Positions 1-12,300 of a stretch of DNA of 64,000 nt are shown here, in pieces. Where the stretch lies: assembly GCA_030549335.1 (NCBI GenBank), contig JAUKPH010000022.1:868001-932000 (forward strand). The letters are read 5' to 3'. Under the pieces are notes generated by a model. That model saw only the letters and a list, made by a program, of their open reading frames with translations. It did no database searches and was not told the DNA's origin. A program made the translations under genes and the position numbers. This stretch comes from Pontederia crassipes. Taxonomy: Eukaryota; Streptophyta; Magnoliopsida; Commelinales; Pontederiaceae. Within the stretch, counting starts at the first letter, position 1, and every line of letters begins with the position of its first letter.

Positions 1-740
1 AACGCTCTTGGGGATTAGAGTCTTAGAGTAAGGTTCAAAGCTATCAGTTATAGATAGTTATTACAACCATTCGGTGCCCTAAGAGGTGATAGATCATTAG
101 AACTTTAACTCTATTTCAAACCGAAGTTGAACCGTTACAATCAATGATAACGCTCTTGGGGATTAGAGTATTAGAGTTAGGCTAAAAGCAATAAGTTATA
201 GATACTTATTACAACCTTTGGGTGCCCTAAGAGGTGATAGATCTTTAGAACTTTAACTCTATTTCAAACCGAAGTTGAACCGTTACAATCAAAGATAACG
301 CTCTTGGGGATTAGAGTCTTAGAGTAAGGTTCAAAGATATAAGTTATAGATACTTATTACAACCTTTGGGTGCCCTAAGAGGTGATAGATCTTTAGAACT
401 TTAACTCTATTTCAAACCGAAATTGAACCGTTACAATCCAAGATATCGCTCTTGGGGATTAGAGTCTTAGAGTAAGGTTCAAAGCTATAAGTTATAGATA
501 CTTATTACAACCATTCGGTGCCCTAAGAGGTGATAGATCATTAGAACTTTAACTCTATTTCAAACCGAAGTTGAACCGTTACAATCAATGATAACGCTCT
601 TGCGGATTAGAGTCTTAGAGTAAGGTTCAAAGCTATAAGTTATAGATACTCTGTACATCCTTTGGGTGTCCTAGGAGGTGATAGATCTTTAGAACTTTAA
701 CTCTATTTCAAACCGAAGTTGAACCGTTACAATTAAAGAT

Positions 741-888
741 AACGCTCTTGGGGATTAGAGTCTTAGAGTAAGGTTCAAAGCTATAAGTTATAGATACTTA
801 TTACAACCTTTGGGTGCCCTAAGAGGTGATAGATCTTTAGAACTTTAACTCTATTTCAAACCGAAGTTGAACCGTTACAATCAAAGAT
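741..888 (+). repeat. Representative consensus-like satellite monomer
   Basis: This copy is close to the commonest base at every diagnostic site, so it serves as a reference unit. In order it carries the G-rich start, a short internal direct repeat (TTAGAGTC then TTAGAGTA), the dyad CTATAAGTTATAG, the block TTTGGGTGCCCTAAGAGG, an AGATCT hexamer and an AT-rich end with CCGAAGTTGAACCGTTAC. The length of 148 is one base more than a nucleosome core particle wraps. No open reading frame of note crosses it. Confidence 0.9.
781..793. other. Dyad-symmetric motif in the monomer (representative copy)
   Basis: The 13-mer CTATAAGTTATAG has two perfect 6-base arms (CTATAA and TTATAG) around one central base. 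It occupies bases 41-53 of most monomers. In a second common class the central base is T instead of G (for example in the monomer at 1037), which leaves both arms intact. A minority break an arm: CTATCAG (1, 3257, 6661), CAATAAG (149), GATATAAG (297) and CTACAAG (type X). No protein is known to me to bind it here; it could form a short cruciform or serve as a palindromic binding site. Confidence 0.6.
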
Positions 889-3256
889 AACGCTCTTGGG
901 GATTAGAGTCTTAGAGTAAGGTTCAAAGCTATAAGTTATAGATATTTATTACAACCTTTCGGTGTCCTAAGAGGTGATAGATCTTTAGTACTTTAACTCT
1001 ATTTCAAACCGAAGGTGAACCGTTACAATCAAAGATAACGCTCTTGGGCATTAGAGACTTTGTGTAAGGTTCAAAGCTATAATTTATAGATACTTATTAC
1101 AACCTTTGGGTGCCCTAAGAGGTGATAGATCTTTAGAACTTTAACTCTATTTCAAACCGAAGTTGAACCGTTACAATCAAAGATAACGATCTTGGGGATT
1201 AGAGTCTTAGAGTAAGGTTCAAAGCTATAATTTATAGATACTTGTTACAACCATTCGGTGCCCTAAGAGGTGATAGATCATTAGAACTTTAACTCTATTT
1301 CAAACCGAAGTTGAACCGTTACAATCAATGATAACGCTCTTGGGGATTAGAGTATTAGAGTAAGGTTCAAAGCTATAAGTTATAGATACTTATTACAACC
1401 TTTGGGTGCCCTAAGAGGTGATAGATCTTTAGAACTTTAACTCTATTTCAAACCGAAGTTGAACCGTTACAATCAAAGATAACGCTCTTGGGGATTAGAG
1501 TCTTAGAGTAAGGTTCAAAGCTATAATTTATAGATACTTATTACAACCTTTGGGTGTCCTAGGAGGTGATAGATCTTTAGAACTTTAACTCTATTTCAAA
1601 CCGAAGTTGAACCGTTACAATCAAAGATAACGCTCTTGGGGATTAGAGTATTAGAGTTAGGTTCAAAGCTATAAGTTATAGATACTTATTACAACCTTTG
1701 GGTGCCCTAAGATGTGATAGATCTTTAGAACTTTAACTCTATTTCAAACCGAAGTTGAACCGTTACAATCAAAGATAACGCTCTTAGGGATTAGAGTCTT
1801 AGAGTAAGGTTCAAAGCTATAAGTTATAGATACTTATTACGACCTTTGGGTGCCCTAAGAGGTAATAGATCTTTAGAACTTTAACTCTATTTCAAACCGA
1901 AGTTGAACCGTTACAATCAAAGATAACGCTCTTGGGGATTAGAGTCTTAAAGTAAGGTTCAAAGCTATAAGTTATAGATACTTATTACAACCATTCGGTG
2001 CCCTAAGAGGTGATAGATCATTAGAACTTTAACTCTATTTCAAACCGAAGTTGAACCGTTACAATCAATGATAACGCTCTTGGGGATTAGAGACTTTGAG
2101 TAAGGTTCAAAGCTATAAGTTATAGATACTTATTACAACCTTTGGGTGCCCTAAGAGGTGATAGATCTTTAGAACTTTAACTCTATTTCAAACCGAAATT
2201 GAACCGTTACAATCAAAGATAACGCTCTTGGGGATTAGAGTCTTAGAGTAAGGTTCAAAGCTATAATTTATAGATACTTATTACAACCTTTGGGTGCCCT
2301 AAGAGGTGATAGATCTTTAGAACTTTAACTCTATTTCAAACCGAAGTTGAACCGTTACAATCAATGATAACGCTCTTGGGGATTAGAGTCTTAGAGTAAG
2401 GTTCAAAGCTATAAGTTATAGATACTTATTACATCCTTTGGGAGTCCTAGGAGGTGATAGATCTTTAGAACTTTAACTCTATTTCAAACCGAAGTTGAAC
2501 CGTTACAATCAAAGATAACGCTCCTGGGGATTAGAGTATTAGAGTTAGGTTAAAAGCTATAAGTTATAGATACTTATTACAACCTTTGGGTGCCCTAAGA
2601 TGTGATAGATCTCTAGAACTTTAACTCTATTTCAAACCGAAGTTGAACCGTTACAATCAAAGATAACGCTCTTGGGGATTAGAGTCTTAGAGTAAGGTTC
2701 AAAGCTATAAGTTATAGATACTTATTACATCCTTTGGATGTCCTAGGAGGTGATAGATCTTTAGAACTTTAACTCTATTTCGAACCGAAGTTGAACCGTT
2801 ACAATCAAAGATAACGCTCTTGGGGATTAGAGTCTTTGAGTAAGGTTCAAAGCTATAAGTTATAGATATTTATTACAACCTTTCGGTGTCCTAAGAGGTG
2901 ATAGATCTTTAGTACTTTAACTCTATTTCAAACCGAAGTTGAACCGTTACAATCAAAGATAACGCTCTTGGGCATTAGAGACTTTGAGTAAGGTTCAAAG
3001 CTATAATTTATAGATACTTATTACAACCTTTGGGTGCCCTAAGAGGTGATAGATCTTTAGAACTTTAACTCTATTTCAAACCGAAATTGAACCGTTACAA
3101 TCAAAGATAACGATCTTGGGGATTAGAGTCTTAGAGTAAGGTTCAAAGCTATAAGTTATAGATACTTATTACATCCTTTGGGTGTCCTAGGAGGTGATAG
3201 ATCTTTAGAACTTTAACTCTATTTCAAACCGATGTTGAACGGTTACAATCAAAGAT

Positions 3257-6200
3257 AACGCTCTTGGGGATTAGAGTCTTAGAGTAAGGTTCAAAGCTAT
3301 CAGTTATAGATAGTTATTACAACCATTCGGTGCCCTAAGAGGTGATAGATCATTAGAACTTTAACTCTATTTCAAACCGAAGTTGAACCGTTACAATTAA
3401 TGATAACGCTCTTGGGGATTAGAGTATTAGAGTTAGGCTAAAAGCAATAAGTTATAGATACTTATTACAACCTTTGGGTGCCCTAAGAGGTGATAGATCT
3501 TTAGAACTTTAACTCTATTTCAAACCGAAGTTGAACCGTTACAATCAAAGATAACGCTCTTGGGGATTAGAGTCTTAGAGTAAGGTTCAAAGATATAAGT
3601 TATAGATACTTATTACAACCTTTGGGTGCCCTAAGAGGTGATAGATCTTTAGAACTTTAACTCTATTTCAAACCGAAATTGAACCGTTACAATCCAAGAT
3701 ATCGCTCTTGGGGATTAGAGTCTTAGAGTAAGGTTCAAAGCTATAAGTTATAGATACTTATTACAACCATTCGGTGCCCTAAGAGGTGATAGATCATTAG
3801 AACTTTAACTCTATTTCAAACCGAAGTTGAACCGTTACAATCAATGATAACGCTCTTGCGGATTAGAGTCTTAGAGTAAGGTTCAAAGCTATAAGTTATA
3901 GATACTCTGTACATCCTTTGGGTGTCCTAGGAGGTGATAGATCTTTAGAACTTTAACTCTATTTCAAACCGAAGTTGAACCGTTACAATCAAAGATAACG
4001 CTCTTGGGGATTAGAGTCTTAGAGTAAGGTTCAAAGCTCTAAGTTATAGATACTTATTACAACCTTTGGGTGCCCTAAGAGGTGATAGATCTTTAGAACT
4101 TTAACTCTATTTCAAACCGAAGTTGAACCGTTACAATCAAAGATAACGCTCTTGGGGATTAGAGTCTTAGAGTAAGGTTCAAAGCTATAAGTTATAGATA
4201 CTTATTACAACCATTCGGCGCCCTAAGAGGTGATAGATCATTAGAACTTTAACTCTATTTCAAACCGAAGTTGAACCGTTACAATCAATGATAACGCTCT
4301 TGGGGATTAGAGACTTTGAGTAAGGTTCAAAGCTATAAGTTATAGATACTTATTACAACCTTTGGGTGCCCTAAGAGGTGATAGATCTTTAGAACTTTAA
4401 CTCTATTTCAAACCGAAGTTGAACCGTTACAATCAAAGATAACGCTCTTGGGGATTAGAGTCTTAGAGTAAGGTTCAAAGCTATAATTTATAGATACTTG
4501 TTACAACCATTCGGTGCCCTAAGAGGTGATAGATCATTAGAACTTTAACTCTATTTCAAACCGAAGTTGAACCGTTACAATCAATGATAACGCTCTTGGG
4601 GATTAGAGACTTTGAGTAAGGTTCAAAGCTATAAGTTATAGATACTTATTACAACCTTTGGTTGCCCTAAGAGGTGATAGATCTTTAGAACTTTAACTCT
4701 ATTTCAAACCGAAGTTGAACCGTTACAATCAAAGATAACGCTCTTGGGGATTAGAGTCTTAGAGTAAGGTTCAAAGCTATAATTTATAGATACTTATTAC
4801 AACCTTTGGGTGTCCTAGGAGGTGATAGATCTTTAGAACTTTAACTCTATTTCAAACCGAAGTTGAACCGTTACAATCAAAGATAACGCTCTTGGGGATT
4901 AGAGTATTAGAGTTAGGTTCAAAGCTATAAGTTATAGATACTTATTACAACCTTTGGGTGCCCTAAGATGTGATAGATCTTTAGAACTTTAACTCTATTT
5001 CAAACCGAAGTTGAACCGTTACAATCAAAGATAACGCTCTTGGGGATTAGAGTCTTAGAGTAAGGTTCAAAGCTATAAGTTATAGATACTTATTACGACC
5101 TTTGGGTGCCCTAAGAGGTAATAGATCTTTAGAACTTTAACTCTATTTCAAACCGAAGTTGAACCGTTACAATCAAAGATAACGCTCTTGGGGATTAGAG
5201 TCTTAAAGTAAGGTTCAAAGCTATAAGTTATAGATACTTATTACAACCATTCGGTGCCCTAAGAGGTGATAGATCATTAGAACTTTAACTCTATTTCAAA
5301 CCGAAGTTGAACCGTTACAATCAATGATAACGCTCTTGGGGATTAGAGACTTTGAGTAAGGTTCAAAGCTATAAGTTATAGATACTTATTACAACCTTTG
5401 GGTGCCCTAAGAGGTGATAGATCTTTAGAACTTTAACTCTATTTCAAACCGAAGTTGAACCGTTACAATCAAAGATAACGCTCTTGGGGATTAGAGTCTT
5501 AGAGTAAGGTTCAAAGCTATAATTTATAGATACTTATTACAACCTTTGGGTGCCCTAAGAGGTGATAGATCTTTAGAACTTTAACTCTATTTCAAACCGA
5601 AGTTGAACCGTTACAATCAATGATAACGCTCTTGGGGATTAGAGTCTTAGAGTAAGGTTCAAAGCTATAAGTTATAGATACTTATTACATCCTTTGGGAG
5701 TCCTAGGAGGTGATAGATCTTTAGAACTTTAACTCTATTTCAAACCGAAGTTGAACCGTTACAATCAAAGATAACGCTCCTGGGGATTAGAGTATTAGAG
5801 TTAGGTTAAAAGCTATAAGTTATAGATACTTATTACAACCTTTGGGTGCCCTAAGATGTGATAGATCTCTAGAACTTTAACTCTATTTCAAACCGAAGTT
5901 GAACCGTTACAATCAAAGATAACGCTCTTGGGGATTAGAGTCTTAGAGTAAGGTTCAAAGCTATAAGTTATAGATACTTATTACAACCTTTGGGTGCCCT
6001 AAGAGGTGATAGATCTTTAGAACTTTAACTCTATTTCAAACCGAAGTTGAACCGTTACAATCAAAGATAACGCTCTTGGGGATTAGAGTCTTAGAGTAAG
6101 GTTCAAAGCTATAAGTTATAGATACTTATTACATCCTTTGGATGTCCTAGGAGGTGATAGATCTTTAGAACTTTAACTCTATTTCGAACCGAAGTTGAAC

Positions 6201-6660
6201 CGTTACAATCAAAGATAACGCTCTTGGGGATTAGAGTCTTTGAGTAAGGTTCAAAGCTATAAGTTATAGATATTTATTACAACCTTTCGGTGTCCTAAGA
6301 GGTGATAGATCTTTAGTACTTTAACTCTATTTCAAACCGAAGTTGAACCGTTACAATCAAAGATAACGCTCTTGGGCATTAGAGACTTTGAGTAAGGTTC
6401 AAAGCTATAATTTATAGATACTTATTACAACCTTTGGGTGCCCTAAGAGGTGATAGATCTTTAGAACTTTAACTCTATTTCAAACCGAAATTGAACCGTT
6501 ACAATCAAAGATAACGATCTTGGGGATTAGAGTCTTAGAGTAAGGTTCAAAGCTATAAGTTATAGATACTTATTACATCCTTTGGGTGTCCTAGGAGGTG
6601 ATAGATCTTTAGAACTTTAACTCTATTTCAAACCGATGTTGAACGGTTACAATCAAAGAT
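3257..6660 (+). repeat. HOR unit, copy 2 (23 monomers)
   Basis: This repeats copy 1 monomer by monomer but is one monomer longer. An extra consensus-like monomer lies at 5921-6068, between the CTCCTGGGG monomer (5773) and the GGATGTCC monomer (6069). Four monomers at 4145-4736 also differ in type from copy 1: 4145 has ATTCGGCGCC, 4293 and 4589 have AGAGACTTTGAG, and 4441 has CTATAATTT with GATACTTGTT. The TAGTACTT and GACTTTGTG pair of copy 1 is absent at that point. The changes look like block conversion or unequal exchange at whole-monomer scale. Confidence 0.85.
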
Positions 6661-9324
6661 AACGCTCTTGGGGATTAGAGTCTTAGAGTAAGGTTCAAAG
6701 CTATCAGTTATAGATAGTTATTACAACCATTCGGTGCCCTAAGAGGTGATAGATCATTAGAACTTTAACTCTATTTCAAACCGAAGTTGAACCGTTACAA
6801 TCAATGATAACGCTCTTGGGGATTAGAGTATTAGAGTTAGGCTAAAAGCAATAAGTTATAGATACTTATTACAACCTTTGGGTGCCCTAAGAGGTGATAG
6901 ATCTTTAGAACTTTAACTCTATTTCAAACCGAAGTTGAACCGTTACAATCAAAGATAACGCTCTTGGGGATTAGAGTCTTAGAGTAAGGTTCAAAGATAT
7001 AAGTTATAGATACTTATTACAACCTTTGGGTGCCCTAAGAGGTGATAGATCTTTAGAACTTTAACTCTATTTCAAACCGAAATTGAACCGTTACAATCCA
7101 AGATATCGCTCTTGGGGATTAGAGTCTTAGAGTAAGGTTCAAAGCTATAAGTTATAGATACTTATTACAACCATTCGGTGCCCTAAGAGGTGATAGATCA
7201 TTAGAACTTTAACTCTATTTCAAACCGAAGTTGAACCGTTACAATCAATGATAACGCTCTTGCGGATTAGAGTCTTAGAGTAAGGTTCAAAGCTATAAGT
7301 TATAGATACTCTGTACATCCTTTGGGTGTCCTAGGAGGTGATAGATCTTTAGAACTTTAACTCTATTTCAAACCGAAGTTGAACCGTTACAATCAAAGAT
7401 AACGCTCTTGGGGATTAGAGTCTTAGAGTAAGGTTCAAAGCTATAAGTTATAGATACTTATTACAACCTTTGGGTGCCCTAAGAGGTGATAGATCTTTAG
7501 AACTTTAACTCTATTTCAAACCGAAGTTGAACCGTTACAATCAAAGATAACGCTCTTGGGGATTAGAGTCATAGAGTAAGGTTCAAAGCTATAAGTTATA
7601 GATATTTATTACAACCTTTCGGTGTCCTAAGAGGTGATAGATCTTTAGTACTTTAACTCTATTTCAAACCGAAGGTGAACCGTTACAATCAAAGATAACG
7701 CTCTTGGGCATTAGAGACTTTGTGTAAGGTTCAAAGCTATAATTTATAGATACTTATTACAACCTTTGGGTGCCCTAAGAGGTGATAGATCTTTAGAACT
7801 TTAACTCTATTTCAAACCGAAGTTGAACCGTTACAATCAAAGATAACGATCTTGGGGATTAGAGTCTTAGAGTAAGGTTCAAAGCTATAATTTATAGATA
7901 CTTGTTACAACCATTCGGTGCCCTAAGAGGTGATAGATCATTAGAACTTTAACTCTATTTCAAACCGAAGTTGAACCGTTACAATCAATGATAACGCTCT
8001 TGGGGATTAGAGTATTAGAGTAAGGTTCAAAGCTATAAGTTATAGATACTTATTACAACCTTTGGGTGCCCTAAGAGGTGATAGATCTTTAGAACTTTAA
8101 CTCTATTTCAAACCGAAGTTGAACCGTTACAATCAAAGATAACGCTCTTGGGGATTAGAGTCTTAGAGTAAGGTTCAAAGCTATAATTTATAGATACTTA
8201 TTACAACCTTTGGGTGTCCTAGGAGGTGATAGATCTTTAGAACTTTAACTCTATTTCAAACCGAAGTTGAACCGTTACAATCAAAGATAACGCTCTTGGG
8301 GATTAGAGTATTAGAGTTAGGTTCAAAGCTATAAGTTATAGATACTTATTACAACCTTTGGGTGCCCTAAGATGTGATAGATCTTTAGAACTTTAACTCT
8401 ATTTCAAACCGAAGTTGAACCGTTACAATCAAAGATAACGCTCTTGGGGATTAGAGTCTTAGAGTAAGGTTCAAAGCTATAAGTTATAGATACTTATTAC
8501 GACCTTTGGGTGCCCTAAGAGGTAATAGATCTTTAGAACTTTAACTCTATTTCAAACCGAAGTTGAACCGTTACAATCAAAGATAACGCTCTTGGGGATT
8601 AGAGTCTTAAAGTAAGGTTCAAAGCTATAAGTTATAGATACTTATTACAACCATTCGGTGCCCTAAGAGGTGATAGATCATTAGAACTTTAACTCTATTT
8701 CAAACCGAAGTTGAACCGTTACAATCAATGATAACGCTCTTGGGGATTAGAGACTTTGAGTAAGGTTCAAAGCTATAAGTTATAGATACTTATTACAACC
8801 TTTGGGTGCCCTAAGAGGTGATAGATCTTTAGAACTTTAACTCTATTTCAAACCGAAATTGAACCGTTACAATCAAAGATAACGCTCTTGGGGATTAGAG
8901 TCTTAGAGTAAGGTTCAAAGCTATAATTTATAGATACTTATTACAACCTTTGGGTGCCCTAAGAGGTGATAGATCTTTAGAACTTTAACTCTATTTCAAA
9001 CCGAAGTTGAACCGTTACAATCAATGATAACGCTCTTGGGGATTAGAGTCTTAGAGTAAGGTTCAAAGCTATAAGTTATAGATACTTATTACATCCTTTG
9101 GGAGTCCTAGGAGGTGATAGATCTTTAGAACTTTAACTCTATTTCAAACCGAAGTTGAACCGTTACAATCAAAGATAACGCTCCTGGGGATTAGAGTATT
9201 AGAGTTAGGTTAAAAGCTATAAGTTATAGATACTTATTACAACCTTTGGGTGCCCTAAGATGTGATAGATCTCTAGAACTTTAACTCTATTTCAAACCGA
9301 AGTTGAACCGTTACAATCAAAGAT
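6661..9324 (+). repeat. HOR unit, copy 3 (first 18 monomers, then broken)
   Basis: The first 18 monomers follow copy 1 rather than copy 2: the TAGTACTT monomer at 7549 and the GACTTTGTG monomer at 7697 are present. At 9325 the order jumps back to a monomer ending AATCCAAGATATCG, normally the third of the unit, so the last four monomers are missing. Copies 1 and 3 differ at few single bases, for example GTCATAG at 7549 against GTCTTAG at 889. Confidence 0.82.
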
Positions 9325-12300
9325 AACGCTCTTGGGGATTAGAGTCTTAGAGTAAGGTTCAAAGCTATAAGTTATAGATACTTATTACAACCTTTGGGTG
9401 CCCTAAGAGGTGATAGATCTTTAGAACTTTAACTCTATTTCAAACCGAAATTGAACCGTTACAATCCAAGATATCGCTCTTGGGGATTAGAGTCTTAGAG
9501 TAAGGTTCAAAGCTATAAGTTATAGATACTTATTACAACCATTCGGTGCCCTAAGAGGTGATAGATCATTAGAACTTTAACTCTATTTCAAACCGAAGTT
9601 GAACCGTTACAATCAATGATAACGCTCTTGCGGATTAGAGTCTTAGAGTAAGGTTCAAAGCTATAAGTTATAGATACTCTGTACATCCTTTGGGTGTCCT
9701 AGGAGGTGATAGATCTTTAGAACTTTAACTCTATTTCAAACCGAAGTTGAACCGTTACAATCAAAGATAACGCTCTTGGGGATTAGAGTCTTAGAGTAAG
9801 GTTCAAAGCTATAAGTTATAGATACTTATTACAACCTTTGGGTGCCCTAAGAGGTGATAGATCTTTAGAACTTTAACTCTATTTCAAACCGAAGTTGAAC
9901 CGTTACAATCAAAGATAACGCTCTTGGGGATTAGAGTCTTAGAGTAAGGTTCAAAGCTATAAGTTATAGATATTTATTACAACCTTTCGGTGTCCTAAGA
10001 GGTGATAGATCTTTAGTACTTTAACTATATTTCAAACCGAAGGTGAACCGTTACAATCAAAGATAACGCTCTTGGGCATTAGAGACTTTGTGTAAGGTTC
10101 AAAGCTATAATTTATAGATACTTATTACAACCTTTGGGTGCCCTAAGAGGTGATAGATCTTTAGAACTTTAACTCTATTTCAAACCGAAGTTGAACCGTT
10201 ACAATCAAAGATAACGATCTTGGGGATTAGAGTCTTAGAGTAAGGTTCAAAGCTATAAGTTATAGATACTTATTACATCCTTTGGGTGTCCTAGGAGGTG
10301 ATAGATCTTTAGAACTTTAACTCTATTTCAAACCGAAGTTGAACCGTTACAATCAAAGATAACGCTCTTGGGGATTAGAGTATTAGAGTAAGGTTCAAAG
10401 CTATAAGTTATAGATACTTATTACAACCTTTGGGTGCCCTAAGAGGTAATAGATCTTTAGAACTTTAACTCTATTTCAAACCGAAGTTGAACCGTTACAA
10501 TCAAAGATAACGCTCTTGGGGATTAGAGTCTTAGAGTATGGTTCAAAGCTATAAGTTATAGATACTTATTACAACCATTCGGTGCCCTAAGAGGTGATAG
10601 ATCATTAGAACTTTAACTCTATTTCAAACCGAAGTTGAACCGTTACAATCAATGATAACGCTCTTGGGGATTAGAGACTTTGAGTAAGGTTCAAAGCTAT
10701 AAGTTATAGATACTTATTACAACCTTTGGTTGCCCTAAGAGGTGATAGATCTTTAGAACTTTAACTCTATTTCAAACCGAAGTTGAACCGTTACAATCAA
10801 AGATAACGCTCTTGGGGATTAGAGTCTTAGAGTAAGGTTCAAAGCTATAATTTATAGATACTTATTACGACCTTTGGGTGCCCTAAGAGGTGATAGATCT
10901 TTTGAACTTTAACTCTATTTCAAACCGAAGTTGAACCGTTACAATCAATGATAACGCTCTTGGGGATTAGAGTCTTAGAGTAAGGTTCAAAGCTATAAGT
11001 TATAGATACTTATTACATCCTTTGGGTGTCCTAGGAGGTGATAGATCTTTAGAACTTTAACTCTATTTCAAACCGAAGTTGAACCGGTACAATCAAAGAT
11101 AACGCTCTTGGGGATTAGAGTATTAGAGTTAGGTTAAAAGCTATAAGTTATAGATACTTATTACAACCTTTGGGTGCCCTAAGATGTGATATATCTTTAG
11201 AACTTTAACTCTATTTCAAACCGAAGTTGAACCGTTACAATCAAAGATAACGCTCTTGGGGATTAGAGTCTTAGAGTAAGGTTCAAAGCTATAAGTTATA
11301 GATACTTATTACAACCTTTGGGTGCCCTAAGAGGTGATAGATCTTTAGAACTTTAACTCTATTTCAAACCGAAGTTGAACCGTTACAATCAAAGATAACG
11401 CTCTTGGGGATTAGAGTCTTAGAGTAAGGTTCAAAGCTATAAGTTATAGATATTTATTATAACCTTTCGGTGTCCGAAGAGGTGATAGATCTTTAGTACT
11501 TTAACTCTATTTCAAACCGAAGTTGAACCGTTACAATCAAAGATAACGCTCTTGGGGATTAGAGTCTTAGAGTAAGGTTCAAAGCTATAAGTTATAGATA
11601 CTTATTACATCCTTTGGATGTCCTAGGAGGTGATAGATCTTTAGAACTTTAACTCTATTTCAAACCGAAGTTGAACCGTTACAATCAAAGATAGCGCTCT
11701 TGCGGATTAGAGTATTAGAGTAAGGTTCAAAGCTATAAGTTATAGATACTTATTACGACCTTTGGGTGCCCTAAGAGGTGATAGATCTTTAGAACTTTAA
11801 CTCTATTTCGAACCGAAGTTGAACCGTTACAATCAAAGATAACGCTCTTGGGGATTAGAGTCTTTGAGTAAGGTTCAAAGCTATAAGTTATAGATACTTA
11901 TTACAACCTTTGGGTGCCCTAAGAGGTAATAGATCTTTAGAACTTTAACTCTATTTCAAACTGAAGTTGAACCATTACAATCAAAGAAAACGCTCTTGGG
12001 GATTAGAGTCTTAGAGTAAGGTTCAAAGCTATAAGTTATAGATACTTATTACAACCATTCGGCGCCCTAAGAGGTGATAGATCATTAGAACTTTAACTCT
12101 ATTTCAAACCGAAGTTGAACCGTTACAATCAATGATAACGCTCTTGGGGATTAGAGACTTTGAGTAAGGTTCAAAGCTATAAGTTATAGATACTTATTAC
12201 AACCTTTGGGTGCCCTAAGAGGTGATAGATCTTTAGAACTTTAACTCTATTTCAAACCGAAGTTGAACCGTTACAATCAAAGATAACGCTCTTGGGGATT

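Larger units (their letters stand above)
1..3256 (+). repeat. HOR unit, copy 1 (22 monomers)
   Basis: The distinctive first monomer (CTATCAGTTATAGATAGTTA) recurs at 3257, 22 x 148 bases later. The ordered types in between include AGGCTAAAAGCAATAAG at 149, AATCCAAGATATCG at 433-448, the GATACTCTGTACATCC monomer at 593, TAGTACTT at 889, GGGCATTAGAGACTTTGTG at 1037, TTACGACC at 1777, GGGAGTCC at 2369, CTCCTGGGG at 2517 and GAACGGTTAC before 3257. Most of the order is repeated in the next two copies, which defines a genuine multimer rather than random variants. The start at base 1 is the window edge. Confidence 0.88.

Noticed and set aside
1-3256. CRISPR-like array of repeats and spacers
   Set aside because: The repeats are contiguous 148-base monomers without unique spacers, next to a plant-type retrotransposon.
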